A DNA stretch of 64,000 bases from Porphyra umbilicalis. Its lineage: Eukaryota > Rhodophyta > Bangiophyceae > Bangiales > Bangiaceae. The notes below the pieces were generated by a model. That model saw only the letters and a list, made by a program, of their open reading frames with translations, was not told the origin of the DNA and made no database searches. Of this stretch, positions 32,221 through 42,769 are shown piece after piece. The position numbers and the translations under genes were made by a program. Each line of letters opens with the position of its first letter. Position 1 is the first letter of the stretch. The stretch covers positions 1 through 64,000 of the forward strand of contig KV919062.1 in NCBI GenBank assembly GCA_002049455.2, given 5' to 3'.

Positions 32221-33050
32221 CGCCTACGTAGATAATGGGAAGGGGTGATGGAGGATGTCCGCGTGCTCCAAGATGGGGGCGGGGAGGACCACAGGAGATA
32301 GAGTTCGTCGGTACTACGATGGCACAAAGAAGGCACGTCGCACATACGCGGCATGGCGGCTCGGTAGTGGCCAGCTGAGAACGAGTATCACAAGGACAGT
32401 TGCATCGCGAGTAATTCACGCCTCTTCGTGGCGCGAAGCGTTCCCGGAAGACGACTGAGAACTGTTTTGTGAAAGTATGAGCCATGGGGTAAAGGTTTTG
32501 AGGTTTTTGACGGACTGGTTTCATATTGTGCACGCAACTCTATTGAGTGCACACTACCACGAGAATGTGTGCTCAACTATGCTGACACGCCTTTGAGATT
32601 AAATGTACTTGGCGGACCCCATTGCCTGTGTCCGCCACGTGGTGCTCACGTGCACAACGTGGACTTCACGGAGCGCCACGTGGACTTCACGGGCACTGAC
32701 GGGTGATCACATCTGGAAGGCCCAGCCCGAGGTGCAACGGTCAGCAGACCAAATCATCAAATCCTATATAGTTAAACTACAGCCAAAGGACTCTGGAATA
32801 CTTTACTTCATTGCGTCGCTTAAGACGCTGTCCTCTTAACCCGTGTAGTATGTCAATCAGAATCGACCCCCGATGATTTTCAGAGATTAAACCTCTAAAA
32901 TAGATCGTGGGGGCTGTTTCCAACGTCTGAGAGGGGGTAGAGTTGTAAATGATTTAGATCCAACTCCCCTCTCCAGACGCCATTGCGATGGGGCCACTTT
33001 CCGCGCCTTGTGCTGCTCATGTTCAATTTATCACCCGATTTGAAGCCATT
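32221..33050. other. No gene seen; short direct repeat near 32660-32698
   Basis: Relatively AT-rich DNA. ACGTGGACTTCACGG occurs twice, at about 32659 and 32683, separated by a few bases. TATATAG at about 32766 is TATA-like but has no convincing gene after it. Confidence 0.3.
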
Positions 33051-33058
33051 GTACCCTC

Positions 33059-34042
33059 TCAATTGCTCGGGGGGACCTCGCATTCACGCGATAAAACGGC
33101 CACGCATGCCATGTGGCGGGGCGGGGGGCAGTCAACGGCGGCGCCTATACTGGGTGCCGGCTGCCGGTCTACCGCCGCCGGCGTGCCCATGAGCGGCCGC
33201 ACCGCCGGCGCCGGCCCGCCGGCAGCCCAGGCGGCCGGCGTGGTGGCCGCGGCTGCGCGCGCCGCGGCCGAAAGGCACGGGGACATGGCGCCGTCGGCGG
33301 CCATTCCGACAGCCGAGCGGGCGGGGAGCGCCTGCGCCGCCGCCGCCACCACCACCACCGCCGCCGGCTGCCAAGCCGCGTTGTGCGGCGCGGTGCCGGG
33401 GGGGGCCGCCCCGTCGTTTGTGGCGGGGGGGAGCGACGTAGCGTCGGCACCCCCCCCGCCAGCACCAGATGGCCACCGGCACAGGGCACCGGGGCCAGTA
33501 GTGCGCGGCGCAGCGGTGGCGGAGTGGAGTGAGGCAGCGTATGTGTGCCACGCCGTGGCACCCCCTCCCCCACCAGCAAGGGCCGCCACGCGGTCGCCGT
33601 CGGCGGCGGCGGCTGCCAGATAGGCGGAGATCGCGACGGCCGCTGCCGCTACCTCCCCGGCCACCGACCACCGCGCCGCGCGCTGCGCCGTGCCGCAGAG
33701 GAGAGATGATCGGCAGGTAGTGACGGGGCTGGACGGCGCAGCGTCACTAGCACCGCCCCCGCAGGTGGCCCCCGCAGGTGGCAGCATGGTGGTCGCCCCG
33801 GTTGCGGGCGCCGCGGCCATACCCGCCTCCACCGAGGCCGGGGACGGCCACGCCACCGGCGCCTCCGTGCTGGAGCTCGCGGGCACTGGCGCAGCAGCGG
33901 CGGCTTTTTCCGCGTCTGAAAGTGGGTGAGAATAAGCCTCGCGGCCGTCGGCGGCAGTGGCGGCGGCCCTGTCTACGGGGATTGCTGCACCGCCGCAGCC
34001 CCCACCGCGGTACCAAGCACGGAACAAAAACGCCTGGCGCAC
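33059..34042 (-). CDS. Ala-rich open frame with hydrophobic segments, doubtful
   Basis: A minus-strand frame of 327 codons has no good ATG at its 5' end. Two hydrophobic stretches stand out: GEVAAAAVAISAYLAAAAAD and PAAVVVVAAAAQAL. A CTGCGGCACGGCGCAG sequence on the minus strand resembles a splice acceptor near 33684. It may be part of a multi-exon membrane protein or simply GC-driven. No family is recognised and the plus strand is also open over 32988-33623. Confidence 0.2.
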   Translation of the reverse strand: MRQAFLFRAWYRGGGCGGAAIPVDRAAATAADGREAYSHPLSDAEKAAAAAPVPASSSTEAPVAWPSPASVEAGMAAAPATGATTMLPPAGATCGGGASDAAPSSPVTTCRSSLLCGTAQRAARWSVAGEVAAAAVAISAYLAAAAADGDRVAALAGGGGGATAWHTYAASLHSATAAPRTTGPGALCRWPSGAGGGGADATSLPPATNDGAAPPGTAPHNAAWQPAAVVVVAAAAQALPARSAVGMAADGAMSPCLSAAARAAAATTPAAWAAGGPAPAVRPLMGTPAAVDRQPAPSIGAAVDCPPPRHMACVAVLSRECEVPPSN

Positions 34043-36199
34043 TTCTGGGGGTGGCCGCCCAGCCGGCTGACACCGGCCAGGGTGACCCAGGGGCGGCCGT
34101 CGCCGCTCCGCAAAACTCCCGCTAAGGTGCTGCGTTCTCGAGCAGCGCTGGGGCCGGTGATGGGGCGGCAGCGAAAGGTACGAGCCCTAACGCCTCCCGC
34201 GCATCCGCCCCCACCGGTGCCGTGATGCTGACAGCAGCGGTGGCGGCCGGACGCGGGACCGCTCGCTGCACCGCGGCCACCGACGCCGCGTGCAGAGGCG
34301 CATGTCGCCGCGCCGGGGCTGCCGCCCCGCCGTCGGCCGCAGTTGCCAGCAGGGCAACGGGCGGCTGTGATGGAAGCAGCAGCGGGCATCGCAGCCACGC
34401 CGCGGCAGCGGTTCTCACGCAATGCTCGCATGTGCGGAAAGGCACTGTTGCGGAGACATATCGGTGCAAAACAGCATGTTAATGTGGGTTTCAGTTCATT
34501 CTGACTGTATAGGCGTGATCAGGGACGTCACTTTACCCAGAGGAAACGATGAAGTCAAGTGCCGCACGACTTTTGTTTTTGGTACCCCACTGTCCCAAGA
34601 CGTGTTGCCCTTCCCCACTCGGCATGTCCATGGCATCCTCCAAGTTTTAGCAGACGTCCGACCCAAAAAGAACACCACGTCACAATCGACCGGAGAGCTC
34701 CAGTAGCATAGAGGACAATTCCTGGTCACGTTGGTGTGCTCAGAATAGTACAACAAGAGCTCCTTCTTGCTCATATGACTCCCTACCTGCTGCCCTTCAC
34801 GGGTGCCCCGCGACCGATGTGAGCTTGAAACGAAGTTGGTCCAAGTGAATCTTGTAGAATATTCTAATCAGGTCCAGTGGCAAAACATTTCTATTCAATG
34901 TCGAGACGATGTGCAGCCTGAGTACAGCACGACACAACCGCAGCTCCTTGCATAAAACTACCATTTACAGGCCTCAGAACGCTTGACGCCTGACCGACAC
35001 GGCTCCCAAGGCAGTGATCGTGCCACGAGACTTCAGTAAGATACATCGAGTGAAAGCTGTCATCTGGACAGTATCTGACTGTCTGTTGATGGTCGCTTTT
35101 CGGCCGATTAGCTACAACCTCTGGCGCAGGGTCTTTCCATGGGCCCCGTGAATTCGAGACGAGGGTCACTACCCGCACGCCGCCATGGTCTCACAGCCCC
35201 CCCCTCCCGATCCTCGTATACGAGCAAGTGATAGTTCATACGTTTGCACAATGGGGGAAGGACCTAGGTGGGGTACACACGTGAGTGGAAGTAGCATGAG
35301 GTCGCCATCGTCGTGCCCGCCGTTGTGGCGGTAGCCAGCCATGGGAGATGTATTTGGCCACCTGTTGTGGGATGCTCCGGTGGACCGGACCACCGCTGTG
35401 CGCGAGGCAGTGAGAATGAATAAGGAGCTCATTGCTGGAGTGTCCCAGATTGTACGTCAAAGCACTGCCAACACTGGCCAGTCCAATGGATCACATGCAT
35501 TTTTCTGGCACTGGCCCATCTTGTGAATACCGTATGTACCTTCTGTTCCTGCCTATAGCGATTTCCATTGCTTTTGGTTGGAAAGAGCACTACAGCCGGT
35601 CTCCCATACTGTTCTCTGTTCTTTCTGACCAGCTGGAAACAATACGGGAATTCTATGATCGCGCGTCTCTTCTTGTCTAGCAGGACCTCCTTGGCAGATG
35701 ACACGTCGGCCGCGGCCGGGTGGGCCGCCAGGCAGGAAAACACACAAAACGAGAAACACTTGTAGTGACGACGGGCTGTCAGTGGGGAGAAGGGCAGCCA
35801 CGGCCGCGGTAGCCGAGGAGTGGGGCGCGGTGCGGCACCGACACAGCACTGAAGGGGCGGTGGCATCGGCCACGTCAGGTCCTCGGCACGTTGTCAGGCC
35901 AGTGTGCGTCGAAATTGACGACCCGCCCGCAATGCCAATTTGCGCCCCCGAGCCCCCCCAGCACGCCGCTCAGCTCCCCCGACCCCCCACCAAACCAACC
36001 CCAAACCCCGCCCCCAACCCCCTCCCCAACCCCCCCCCAGCACCCCCCCAGCACCCCCCAAATCCCTCGAATCCCCCCCCCCCCCCCCCCACCCCCCCAG
36101 AGAGCCCCCACGATCTCTTGTAGCCCCACACAGGATCTCTTGTAGCCCACTGATCGTTGTGGGTCGTTTTTTTCGAGATACTAGGCCTCTTAACCTGCA
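34043..36199. other. No supported gene; C-rich tract at about 35950-36110
   Basis: After GC-rich DNA to about 34430 the sequence is balanced and shows no domain-bearing frame. Positions about 35945-36110 are a C/A-rich simple tract. Just after it, GATCTCTTGTAGCCC is repeated (36110 and 36133). Confidence 0.35.
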
Positions 36200-38533
36200 T
36201 CAAGACCGTCGAGCTCGTGTGTTCCACCCGTTTCTGGCAAAATCCCGCGATCCAGAGCCGCACAGCCGAACATTAATTGAAAATAATCGCGTTTGTTGCC
36301 TGCTTGTTCGGTAACGCGCGCCGGAATAGAATTGCGTTCTGTTGAGGCTGCCCCGTGCAGCGACGATCACACCGCCGCCGCCTCCTCGGGCGGTGGCTCG
36401 TGCCGCCGCCGCTTCCGCCGCGGCGGCCGCCGCCCCCCCCCCCTGCCTGCCCCCCCCTGTCTGGACCACGTGCATCCCCGTGCGCTGCCGGCGCGCCGCC
36501 ACCCCCGCCGCCACCCCCGCTGCGATTGAGAGCGCCGCATAGCACGCGGCCGTCCCCGCCGCCACCCATACCACCAGCCCCGGCCGAAAGCCCGTGCGGG
36601 CAACGACAAACGTCGTCTCAGACCGGACGATGAGGAGGCCCGTCAGGGTTCGGTCCTGCACCGCCGCATGACGGGCGTCATTGACCGCGGTGGGCACCTC
36701 CACCGCCACCTGGTCCCGCACTGTCCCCGCCCGCCAGGCGGCGCCCCTCACCTCCTCCACCGCCTGGTACACAATGCCCGCCATCGAGATCGCGCCCGTG
36801 GCAAAAACCAGCACCAACACCGCGGCGGCGCGACGGTTCCACCGGCGGGGCTCCACCGCCAGGACCGCCACCCCCAGCGCCTCAGGGAGGATGACAATGA
36901 CCGCGAGGAGGATGGCGGCGGTGGAGCTGGGTGCCCCGGGGGGGTCCACCCCAAACGCCTCCACGACGTACTCCTGCGCCAGCTCCCGCGCCACAGCGTC
37001 TACCTCCCCAAAGTCCTGTGGGGGGGTGCCCACGGAGTAGAGCCGCGCCTGCGCCTGGAACTTGCCAGCTCCGTCAGCAATCGTCGAGAGACACGAGCCG
37101 CCGAGGCTGCGGCCGAGCGCCACCTCATCTGAGGAGGCGGGGTTGATCTCCCGGGAGGTGGCGCCGGCCAGCCACGCCGGCCGCAGCGCCTCGAACGAGT
37201 GACCGATGTCGCCGCAGTCTTCCAACGTGACGTTCCCGTAAGGGTCCACGTCCCACCGAAAAACCAGCCGCCGCGGCAGCGCTGGTGACTCCGGCGCCCG
37301 ACGCCCATTGATTTTCCACGGCGAGGTGGGCACCACGCCCGGCAGCACGTTGGAGCGCTGATCTTCGATGATGCCTTCCAGCGGGGGGGTGCCCCCCACC
37401 GGGGGCACCCCACTGCACATCCGGCCGGGGTTGGTCAGGAAGGACCGTGTCGGCGACTGACACAATATGTAGGCGAGTGACTGCAACCACATGGACGGGT
37501 CTTCATTGTCCTTATCGGCCGTGTGGTTTCCCCCGAAGGCGTAGTGCCGGCTGGTGAGCGCACCCGGTATTGCCTCAGTGGAGGACCGCGGACGGAAGAG
37601 GATCAGCAAGCCGGAGAGGGGCCACGCGTGGACCCCCCCGTCAGCCGGGGGGCGTGAGAGCCACCCGCGGTCCACCATGGCTCGGTACCCCAGGGAGAGT
37701 ACCGCCGAGTCCATCATGGACACGGTCGCGCGGCTGCCGCTTTTGGCGGTCGGCATAGTCAGCAGCACCACCTTGTGTGCGTCATCCTCCTCATACTTCC
37801 CGGGGCGGCCCCAGTTGGACACTCCGCCACCCACCGTATCCACCGCTGCCGTGTGCGTGCAACCAGGATCCATGCACACCCCCAGCGTCAGGCGACTCAC
37901 CGCCAGCACGTCGTACAACCGTGTGACCCGGTAAACAGACCCAGCGTAGGAGTTGCGCTGGAGGGCAAGGGTGCGCCCGAGGGCGGCCTCGTACACCAGC
38001 CCGTGACGGGTGCTGGGGAAGAGGGCGTCGGTGGGGCCACCCCCGTCGCGGGCTTGCGGGAAGTACTGGGTGTCCTGCACGTAGCGGCCCCGCACCAGGT
38101 CCGCCGTCCTCAGCGTGGCAGTGCGGTCTTTGCGCACGACCTCTGACCCCACCGTGATGTTGCCGTCCCGCTGCCTGACGAGGCTGCCATTGATGGCGGA
38201 GAGGTCCCCCAACGGCACCGCGCAAGTGTGGGCCCCTAGAACAATGTGCCGGGTGACGTGCCGAGCGCCTGGGCCGGCGGACTTGTAGTCCAGCCCGCGG
38301 CTGCCATTGACCATCCGAGGGTAGTGCTCCTCACAATGGAAGATGGGAAGGGTGTGAAGATTGCCCCAGGAGGTAGTCGGCTTGGGGAACTCGGGGACCA
38401 CGGCGTGGCAAAGGAGGAGCTCGGCCCAGGTGGCGGCCCAGATCAGCAGCAAGAAACGCAACCACCGAACGAGGCGAACGTGGCCCCCAGCATTGCAGCC
38501 GCTAGGCCGAGGGCAGCGTCGGCGAGACACCAT
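36200..38533 (-). CDS. Large membrane glycoprotein, unknown family (777 aa)
   Basis: An intact frame runs from ATG at 38533. Residues about 20-45 are a signal peptide or anchor (WLRFLLLIWAATWAELLLCH). About 500 residues follow that look extracellular, with N-glycosylation motifs (NGSR, NGSL, NITV, NHTA, NVTL) and several Cys. Three membrane segments follow toward the C terminus: AAILLAVIVILPEALGVAVL, AAAVLVLVFATGAISMAGIV and LVVWVAAGTAACYAALSIAA. A Gly/Ala-rich basic cytoplasmic tail ends the protein. Its only neighbours are intergenic DNA, and no family was recognised. It is the longest non-transposon gene that is intact in the window. The last about 60 residues run through low-complexity DNA and the true end could be earlier if an intron exists. 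Confidence 0.7.
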   Translation of the reverse strand: MVSRRRCPRPSGCNAGGHVRLVRWLRFLLLIWAATWAELLLCHAVVPEFPKPTTSWGNLHTLPIFHCEEHYPRMVNGSRGLDYKSAGPGARHVTRHIVLGAHTCAVPLGDLSAINGSLVRQRDGNITVGSEVVRKDRTATLRTADLVRGRYVQDTQYFPQARDGGGPTDALFPSTRHGLVYEAALGRTLALQRNSYAGSVYRVTRLYDVLAVSRLTLGVCMDPGCTHTAAVDTVGGGVSNWGRPGKYEEDDAHKVVLLTMPTAKSGSRATVSMMDSAVLSLGYRAMVDRGWLSRPPADGGVHAWPLSGLLILFRPRSSTEAIPGALTSRHYAFGGNHTADKDNEDPSMWLQSLAYILCQSPTRSFLTNPGRMCSGVPPVGGTPPLEGIIEDQRSNVLPGVVPTSPWKINGRRAPESPALPRRLVFRWDVDPYGNVTLEDCGDIGHSFEALRPAWLAGATSREINPASSDEVALGRSLGGSCLSTIADGAGKFQAQARLYSVGTPPQDFGEVDAVARELAQEYVVEAFGVDPPGAPSSTAAILLAVIVILPEALGVAVLAVEPRRWNRRAAAVLVLVFATGAISMAGIVYQAVEEVRGAAWRAGTVRDQVAVEVPTAVNDARHAAVQDRTLTGLLIVRSETTFVVARTGFRPGLVVWVAAGTAACYAALSIAAGVAAGVAARRQRTGMHVVQTGGGRQGGGAAAAAAEAAAARATARGGGGGVIVAARGSLNRTQFYSGARYRTSRQQTRLFSINVRLCGSGSRDFARNGWNTRARRS

Positions 38534-39351
38534 GACAACATCCGCTGTGACCGACTTGCGCAGGTGGTGACGCTGTCAGGCTGCACACAGACCATGTCCG
38601 CCCGCGTCGATCCCCTGGGGCTGCGGTCTGCACGCCTTTGACTTCTTTGTGTAGGCGCCCGCTGGGGGCCGGCAAGCGCCACTGCGGACTATGACATTCC
38701 CTGGCACATCCCGCGCGTTGGTGGGTACAGGTCACCCAACGCGACGGGTCCTTCCTACCCCCCTGGCAGGGCCCCCACGGCTGGCGTGGTCACACAAGCT
38801 GTGTGTTCGTACACGTGTACGCACACACAGCTTGTGTGACCACGCCAGCCGTGCTGTGTACACAGCGGGGGCGCAAACGGATCAATACAATCAGTATCCG
38901 CTTTTATGGAACCGTTGGGCACTTTGTAGCCTACCCTCGGATTCACGAATGCTGCTTCCTCTTATTCAGATTGTGACCAATGAGGTGTCTTCCTGCCGTG
39001 CGACCCCTGTTTGCTGTGCTCTCGTGCGTCCGAGGCAATCGCGATCGTCCCAGTAATATGGCAGGGTGCCAGGTATCCTAACTGGGACGCAGGATATTGA
39101 CTGTATGGGGCTGGCCATGCAGTGCTGCTGTACACGCTGCCAAGCTGGATGGGCTGGCTCGAGGGAGCGCATGGACAAGCTGATTCGCCTCCTGCTGGCC
39201 ACGTCGATCAACCAATGATCTTCTCTTGCAGACGTGTATTTTGAAACGGGAACACACAGCATACTGTACACTTTAGGTATGCTGTTGCTGCTCTGGATCC
39301 GGCGTGGCGCCGCCCTGAGGCCGGTTCAACCCCTGTCGTATACGGTTGAGC
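38534..39351. other. Intergenic region with a 78-bp cruciform
   Basis: No gene is supported. The notable element is the palindrome at 38776-38853, listed separately. The stretch lies between the divergent membrane-protein gene and the duplicated promoter block. Confidence 0.4.
38776..38853. repeat. Near-perfect palindrome with 31-bp arms
   Basis: CACGGCTGGCGTGGTCACAC... at 38776-38806 is the exact inverse of 38823-38853. The 16-base centre contains its own palindrome, GTACACGTGTAC. It lies about 240 bp upstream of the membrane-protein start. It could be a fold-back element or a regulatory palindrome; no flanking duplication was found. Confidence 0.7.
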
Positions 39352-39820
39352 GATTCTCAACTGCAAGGGCCCCGCCACAGGGGCGAGTCAGCCTCGCGCG
39401 CCGCCTTTGCCAACGGCGCAGCGGCCGCTGGTTTGCGGTGGCATTGTCCCGTGGGGGCGCCCCCTCCCCCGCCGGTAGGGATGGGTTCGACCGATGGTGC
39501 CATGAGTTGTCGAATAAGAATGGCAGCCTGTGGGTGTCCCCCGTGGAGAAGGTCGTCGTGGGGGAGTGCATTGTTGCACGATTCTCAACGGCACGGGCCC
39601 CTCGACAGGGGTGAGTCAGCCTTGCGCGCCGCCCTTGCCAACGGCGCAGCAGTCGGTAGTGCGGTGGCGTTGCCCAGCGGCGGCACCCGCATGCTATCCC
39701 CCCCTCCCGGTAGGGATGGGCTCGGCCGATGGTGCGACGAGATGTCGAGTATAAAAGGGCAGCATAGGTGTCCCCCGGCGCAGAGGGTCGTCGTGGCGGA
39801 GTGCCGGGGGAGGAGAGGAG
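39352..39820 (+). promoter_or_regulatory. Tandemly duplicated 228-bp promoter block
   Basis: Two direct copies begin with GATTCTCAACTGCAAGGGCC-like sequence at 39352 and 39580 (228-bp period, roughly 80% identical). Shared blocks are GTAGGGATGGG, CGATGGTGC and GGTCGTCGTGG. The copy nearer the gene contains a canonical TATA box where the distal copy has GAATAAGAATGG. This looks like a promoter duplicated in tandem in which only the proximal copy kept, or gained, a TATA element. Confidence 0.55.
39750..39758 (+). promoter_or_regulatory. TATA box (TATAAAAGG) upstream of secreted glycosidase-like exon
   Basis: TATAAAAGG stands about 190 bases before the ATG at 39951 in otherwise GC-rich DNA. The best TATA match in the vicinity, on the same strand as the following frame. 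Confidence 0.55.
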
Positions 39821-39950
39821 AAGCGCCCACAAGCCACTGGAGCAGCTGCCGCCGCCGACGCTGAGAGCCACAGAGAGTCGGGGTTGGCCAGGGCCAAGGC
39901 AAGTGCGCGCCGTTGCTCCACCGGCGGCCGCCCGCTCTACCCCAGACGAC

Positions 39951-40265
39951 ATGCATTGGCGGCTCGTCGTGTCTCGCCGGTGGCTGCTCGCCGCCGTCGC
40001 CGCGGCCGCTTTCGCCGCCGCCGCTGCCTCTTGCACGGGGGTTCTGGCGACCGTCTCGTACCCTGAAAATGTCCCCGTCGGCGCTATGCGCCAGACACGC
40101 CCCACCATCACCATGGTTGGCGGCCAACTGCTGCTGAATGGGGAGCCGTTTACCATTCGGGGCGTCAATTGGAACCCAGTGCCCGGAGTCCCATTTGTTG
40201 TCAGAAAACAAACAAGACCTACATGCATACATCTGGAGAAAAAGGCACTCTTGGACCTGCTGTAG
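39951..40265 (+). CDS. Truncated secreted glycosidase-like protein (first exon)
   Basis: From ATG 39951 (MHWRLVVSRRWLLAAVAAAA) the protein has a basic N-terminal end and a long Ala-rich hydrophobic segment, a signal peptide or signal anchor. It then reaches GQLLLNGEPFTIRGVNWNPV. That short motif is typical of the start of the mature domain in GH2/GH5-like glycosidases (NGKPF-x-RGVN). The similarity ends near VPGVPFVV at about 40198, and the frame runs to a stop at 40263-40265 through unrelated sequence. Either a splice donor was missed there or the gene is truncated by rearrangement; the next kilobase is the dispersed block B. Function is inferred from one motif. Confidence 0.45.
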   Translation: MHWRLVVSRRWLLAAVAAAAFAAAAASCTGVLATVSYPENVPVGAMRQTRPTITMVGGQLLLNGEPFTIRGVNWNPVPGVPFVVRKQTRPTCIHLEKKALLDLL

Positions 40266-40499
40266 GCCGTCTTCTGGGCACTGGTACGCAGTATATTCCC
40301 GCTGTGCGTTTATCCAGGTCACGGAATCGGCGCGCACGACCCCGTGGGGAGGTCTCGAGTCTGGTCAACATTTCCGGCGGTGGTCAACATTTGACACAGC
40401 ACTGCTATGGCGTGGGTGGTCAGCTGGGTCGCACCCCCGTCTGGTGAGGCGACGCTCAACTTTGGAAAAGAGGGCCATCCGCCGCAACTTTCAGCCGCT

Positions 40500-41130
40500 G
40501 GCCATGATTTTGTCGCTGACACTTGCACCGCCAACCGTCTTGGCCGTGCGCCGGCCCGTCGGGCGGCGCTTCCCCCCGAGCGGGTCTGCCGACGCCGTCC
40601 CGCCTGTGTGGGCGGTGCGTGCCCCCACCTCGTCCCCCCCCACCCCACAACCTCCCCCAACTCACTCCCCCCCACCCCGCAACCCTCCCCACCCTTTTTA
40701 TGTCCCATTCCCGGCTGCGTGCGCTCCCGACTGGGCACAGCCACGGGTCTGCGCACGCTTTCCCACCCCGCCGCGGCCGCGGCGCGCGCACAGAGCCGCC
40801 TCTTCTCCGCCACGTGACGCCCCTCGCCCTCCCGCCCCCTTCTCTCTCTTCTGTCCCTCCCCCCCCCGCTTCCCCTCCCCCCCCCGCTTCCCCTCCCCCC
40901 CCCGCTTCCCCTCGACCCCCCGCTTCCCCTCCCCCCCCCGCTGCGCCGCTCCCCCCCGCTCTCTCCGCCCCCCCACGCCCCCCCCCCCCCCTCCCACCCC
41001 CGCCGCCCCCATGGACACGGGCACCACCGCCGTCCTTGCCGCCACCGCCGCCGCCGTCACCGTCGCCGCCGTCGCCACCTCCCGCTCCGCGTCGCGCACC
41101 GTGTCGGCGGGCGTGCGCGCGGCGGTGGCG
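40500..41130 (+). repeat. Dispersed block B, copy 2
   Basis: Matches 5880-6395 in the same orientation: TTTTGTCGCTGACACTTGCA start, then the CGGGTCTGC(T/C)GACGCCGTCCC region, then the ATG reading MDTGTTAVLA. This copy is longer in the pyrimidine-rich part (CCCCTCCCCCCCCGCTT repeats about 40855-40940). The repeated unit seems to be a promoter/leader plus first coding exon. Confidence 0.55.
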
Positions 41131-41247
41131 GCCGCGTCGGCGGCGGCGCTGCTCCTCCCCGCCCTCCTCCCAGTCGACGTGGCCGTCACGGTTGCGGAGC
41201 GGTGTGTGGCGGCCGAGGCAGNCGCGCCATTGAGGACGGGGCAATAA
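41011..41247 (+). CDS. Short hydrophobic N-terminal exon (MDTGTT family), partial
   Basis: From ATG 41011 the frame encodes a hydrophobic stretch (AVLAATAAAVTVAAVATSRS) and a second one (VAAASAAALLLPALLPVDVA). It then meets an undetermined base (N at 41222) and a stop at 41245-41247. The first 38 residues are identical to the copy at 6279. It looks like the membrane-anchored start of a larger protein; no family is recognised. The ambiguous base means the end is not reliable. Confidence 0.3.
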   Translation: MDTGTTAVLAATAAAVTVAAVATSRSASRTVSAGVRAAVAAASAAALLLPALLPVDVAVTVAERCVAAEAXAPLRTGQ

Positions 41248-42649
41248 TCTCGGATGGGGGGGGGGGGTGTCGCCGTTGGCCTGCGGCTGGTTCCGCTGCG
41301 GGGGGGGCCCCGGGATGCGGCCCCCCGCGCGCCCGTTGCGCGGAGCGTGTGGGTGGCGCGCGTTGGGCCATTGTCAATCTCGCTCGCCCGTGGGGGGGCT
41401 CTGCTGCATGCAGACGGAGCGTGCCCACGCGCTCCCCGTCGTGTACGTGCAAACGTAGCGTCGGTGCAAGCCGGGGCGTGCCGCCGCGGGCCGCCGCGGC
41501 CGCCCTCCGGCCGCCGCCCGTGAAGGTGCTACGGACGTCATGTGCGGACGACGGACGCCGACGCGGTGGAGCTCCGCGCCTGACGGTGGCGGCGGCGGCG
41601 GCGGCGGTGCCCTCGGTCTGCGGGCCGCCCGCGTGCGACGCAACGCGTGGAACCAAATGGTAGCAGGCATACACGTCCAAAGGAACACAAAGAGGACACG
41701 GAGTGTTGAACAGGAGCAAAGCACACGCTGGAGAGAGAAGCATGTCAAAATGTCCGTGGTCACACCGGTCCTCTAGAGAAAAAATGTCACATCACGTGCG
41801 GACAAAAGGACGGAAACGCCGCGGTGCCATGGTCGTGCAACAAGAAGTATTCGGCGCAAGTGGAGGGGGGTGGGGGCGGGTGCAGGAGGAAGGCACATGA
41901 CTGTAGGGAGGATGCATGAGAGCGTGGAGCGGGAGATACAGAACGTACGATAGGAGGAGGAAAAGCACCACCAGAGACGACGCATCCACAAAGCAAGTGG
42001 GATGACAAGGTCTGGCCGATGAGCAACGGGGGAGAGGGGGAGGGGAAGAGGGGGGGAGGGGAGGAGGGGGAGAGAGGGGGAGGCGGGGAGAGGGGCAGCG
42101 TGTAGCGAGAAGGGTGGCCATGGCATCCGTCCGACATGAAGCCGGCAACTAGGTCGCACATGCGGTGTGGGTGGCTGCGACCGTGCGGTGGAAGGCTTGG
42201 TGTCGCGCTGAGGTCCCGCCGGAGATAGGAACTGAAAGCGCGTACGCGAAAACACCCTGGCCTGGAGTTGTGCTGTGATCGAAGACAATCTATACGAGTA
42301 AGTTCTGGAGCATTATTTATGGCGCGTCGCCAAAGAATGATCGGATCTGAGAAACGCTCACAGCAAGTCACAGCAGTTCACAGCAGCTCACAGCACAGAA
42401 TTTAAAATGGCTGTGATCGTCCTTGTCTCCCACAGAGAGGGTGTAACTGCACGTCCCCGTGCGCTCCAAGCAAACTCATGCTCGTCCAATGGCATGCGCG
42501 CGTGCTCAGGCGGCCGAGCGGCCGCTGGATCGCGCTCGGCCACGCCCTGGCCGATCGTTCAAATTGACAATCAGGATCCAGGACCCCTGCGCTCGTCCGC
42601 CGCTGTCGATCTGACCGGATGCGCAGCACCCCAGAGCGTCGTATTCGGC
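41248..42649. other. No supported gene; contains dispersed repeats
   Basis: Frames are open on both strands without recognisable domains. Positions about 42234-42263 repeat the sequence at 7361-7390, and about 42327-42445 is the inverted partner of 8886-9006. The rest shows no element ends. Confidence 0.35.
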
Positions 42650-42769
42650 ACCATCGCCGCGTCCCCGTTGTGCCCCAGCTCACGGCGGCGCTTCCGGCGC
42701 CCCCACGGGGGCCCTGGGTGGGCCACTGGGGGCCGGTGCGGGCGCCGGTTTTTGGCGCTGGCTCGCACC

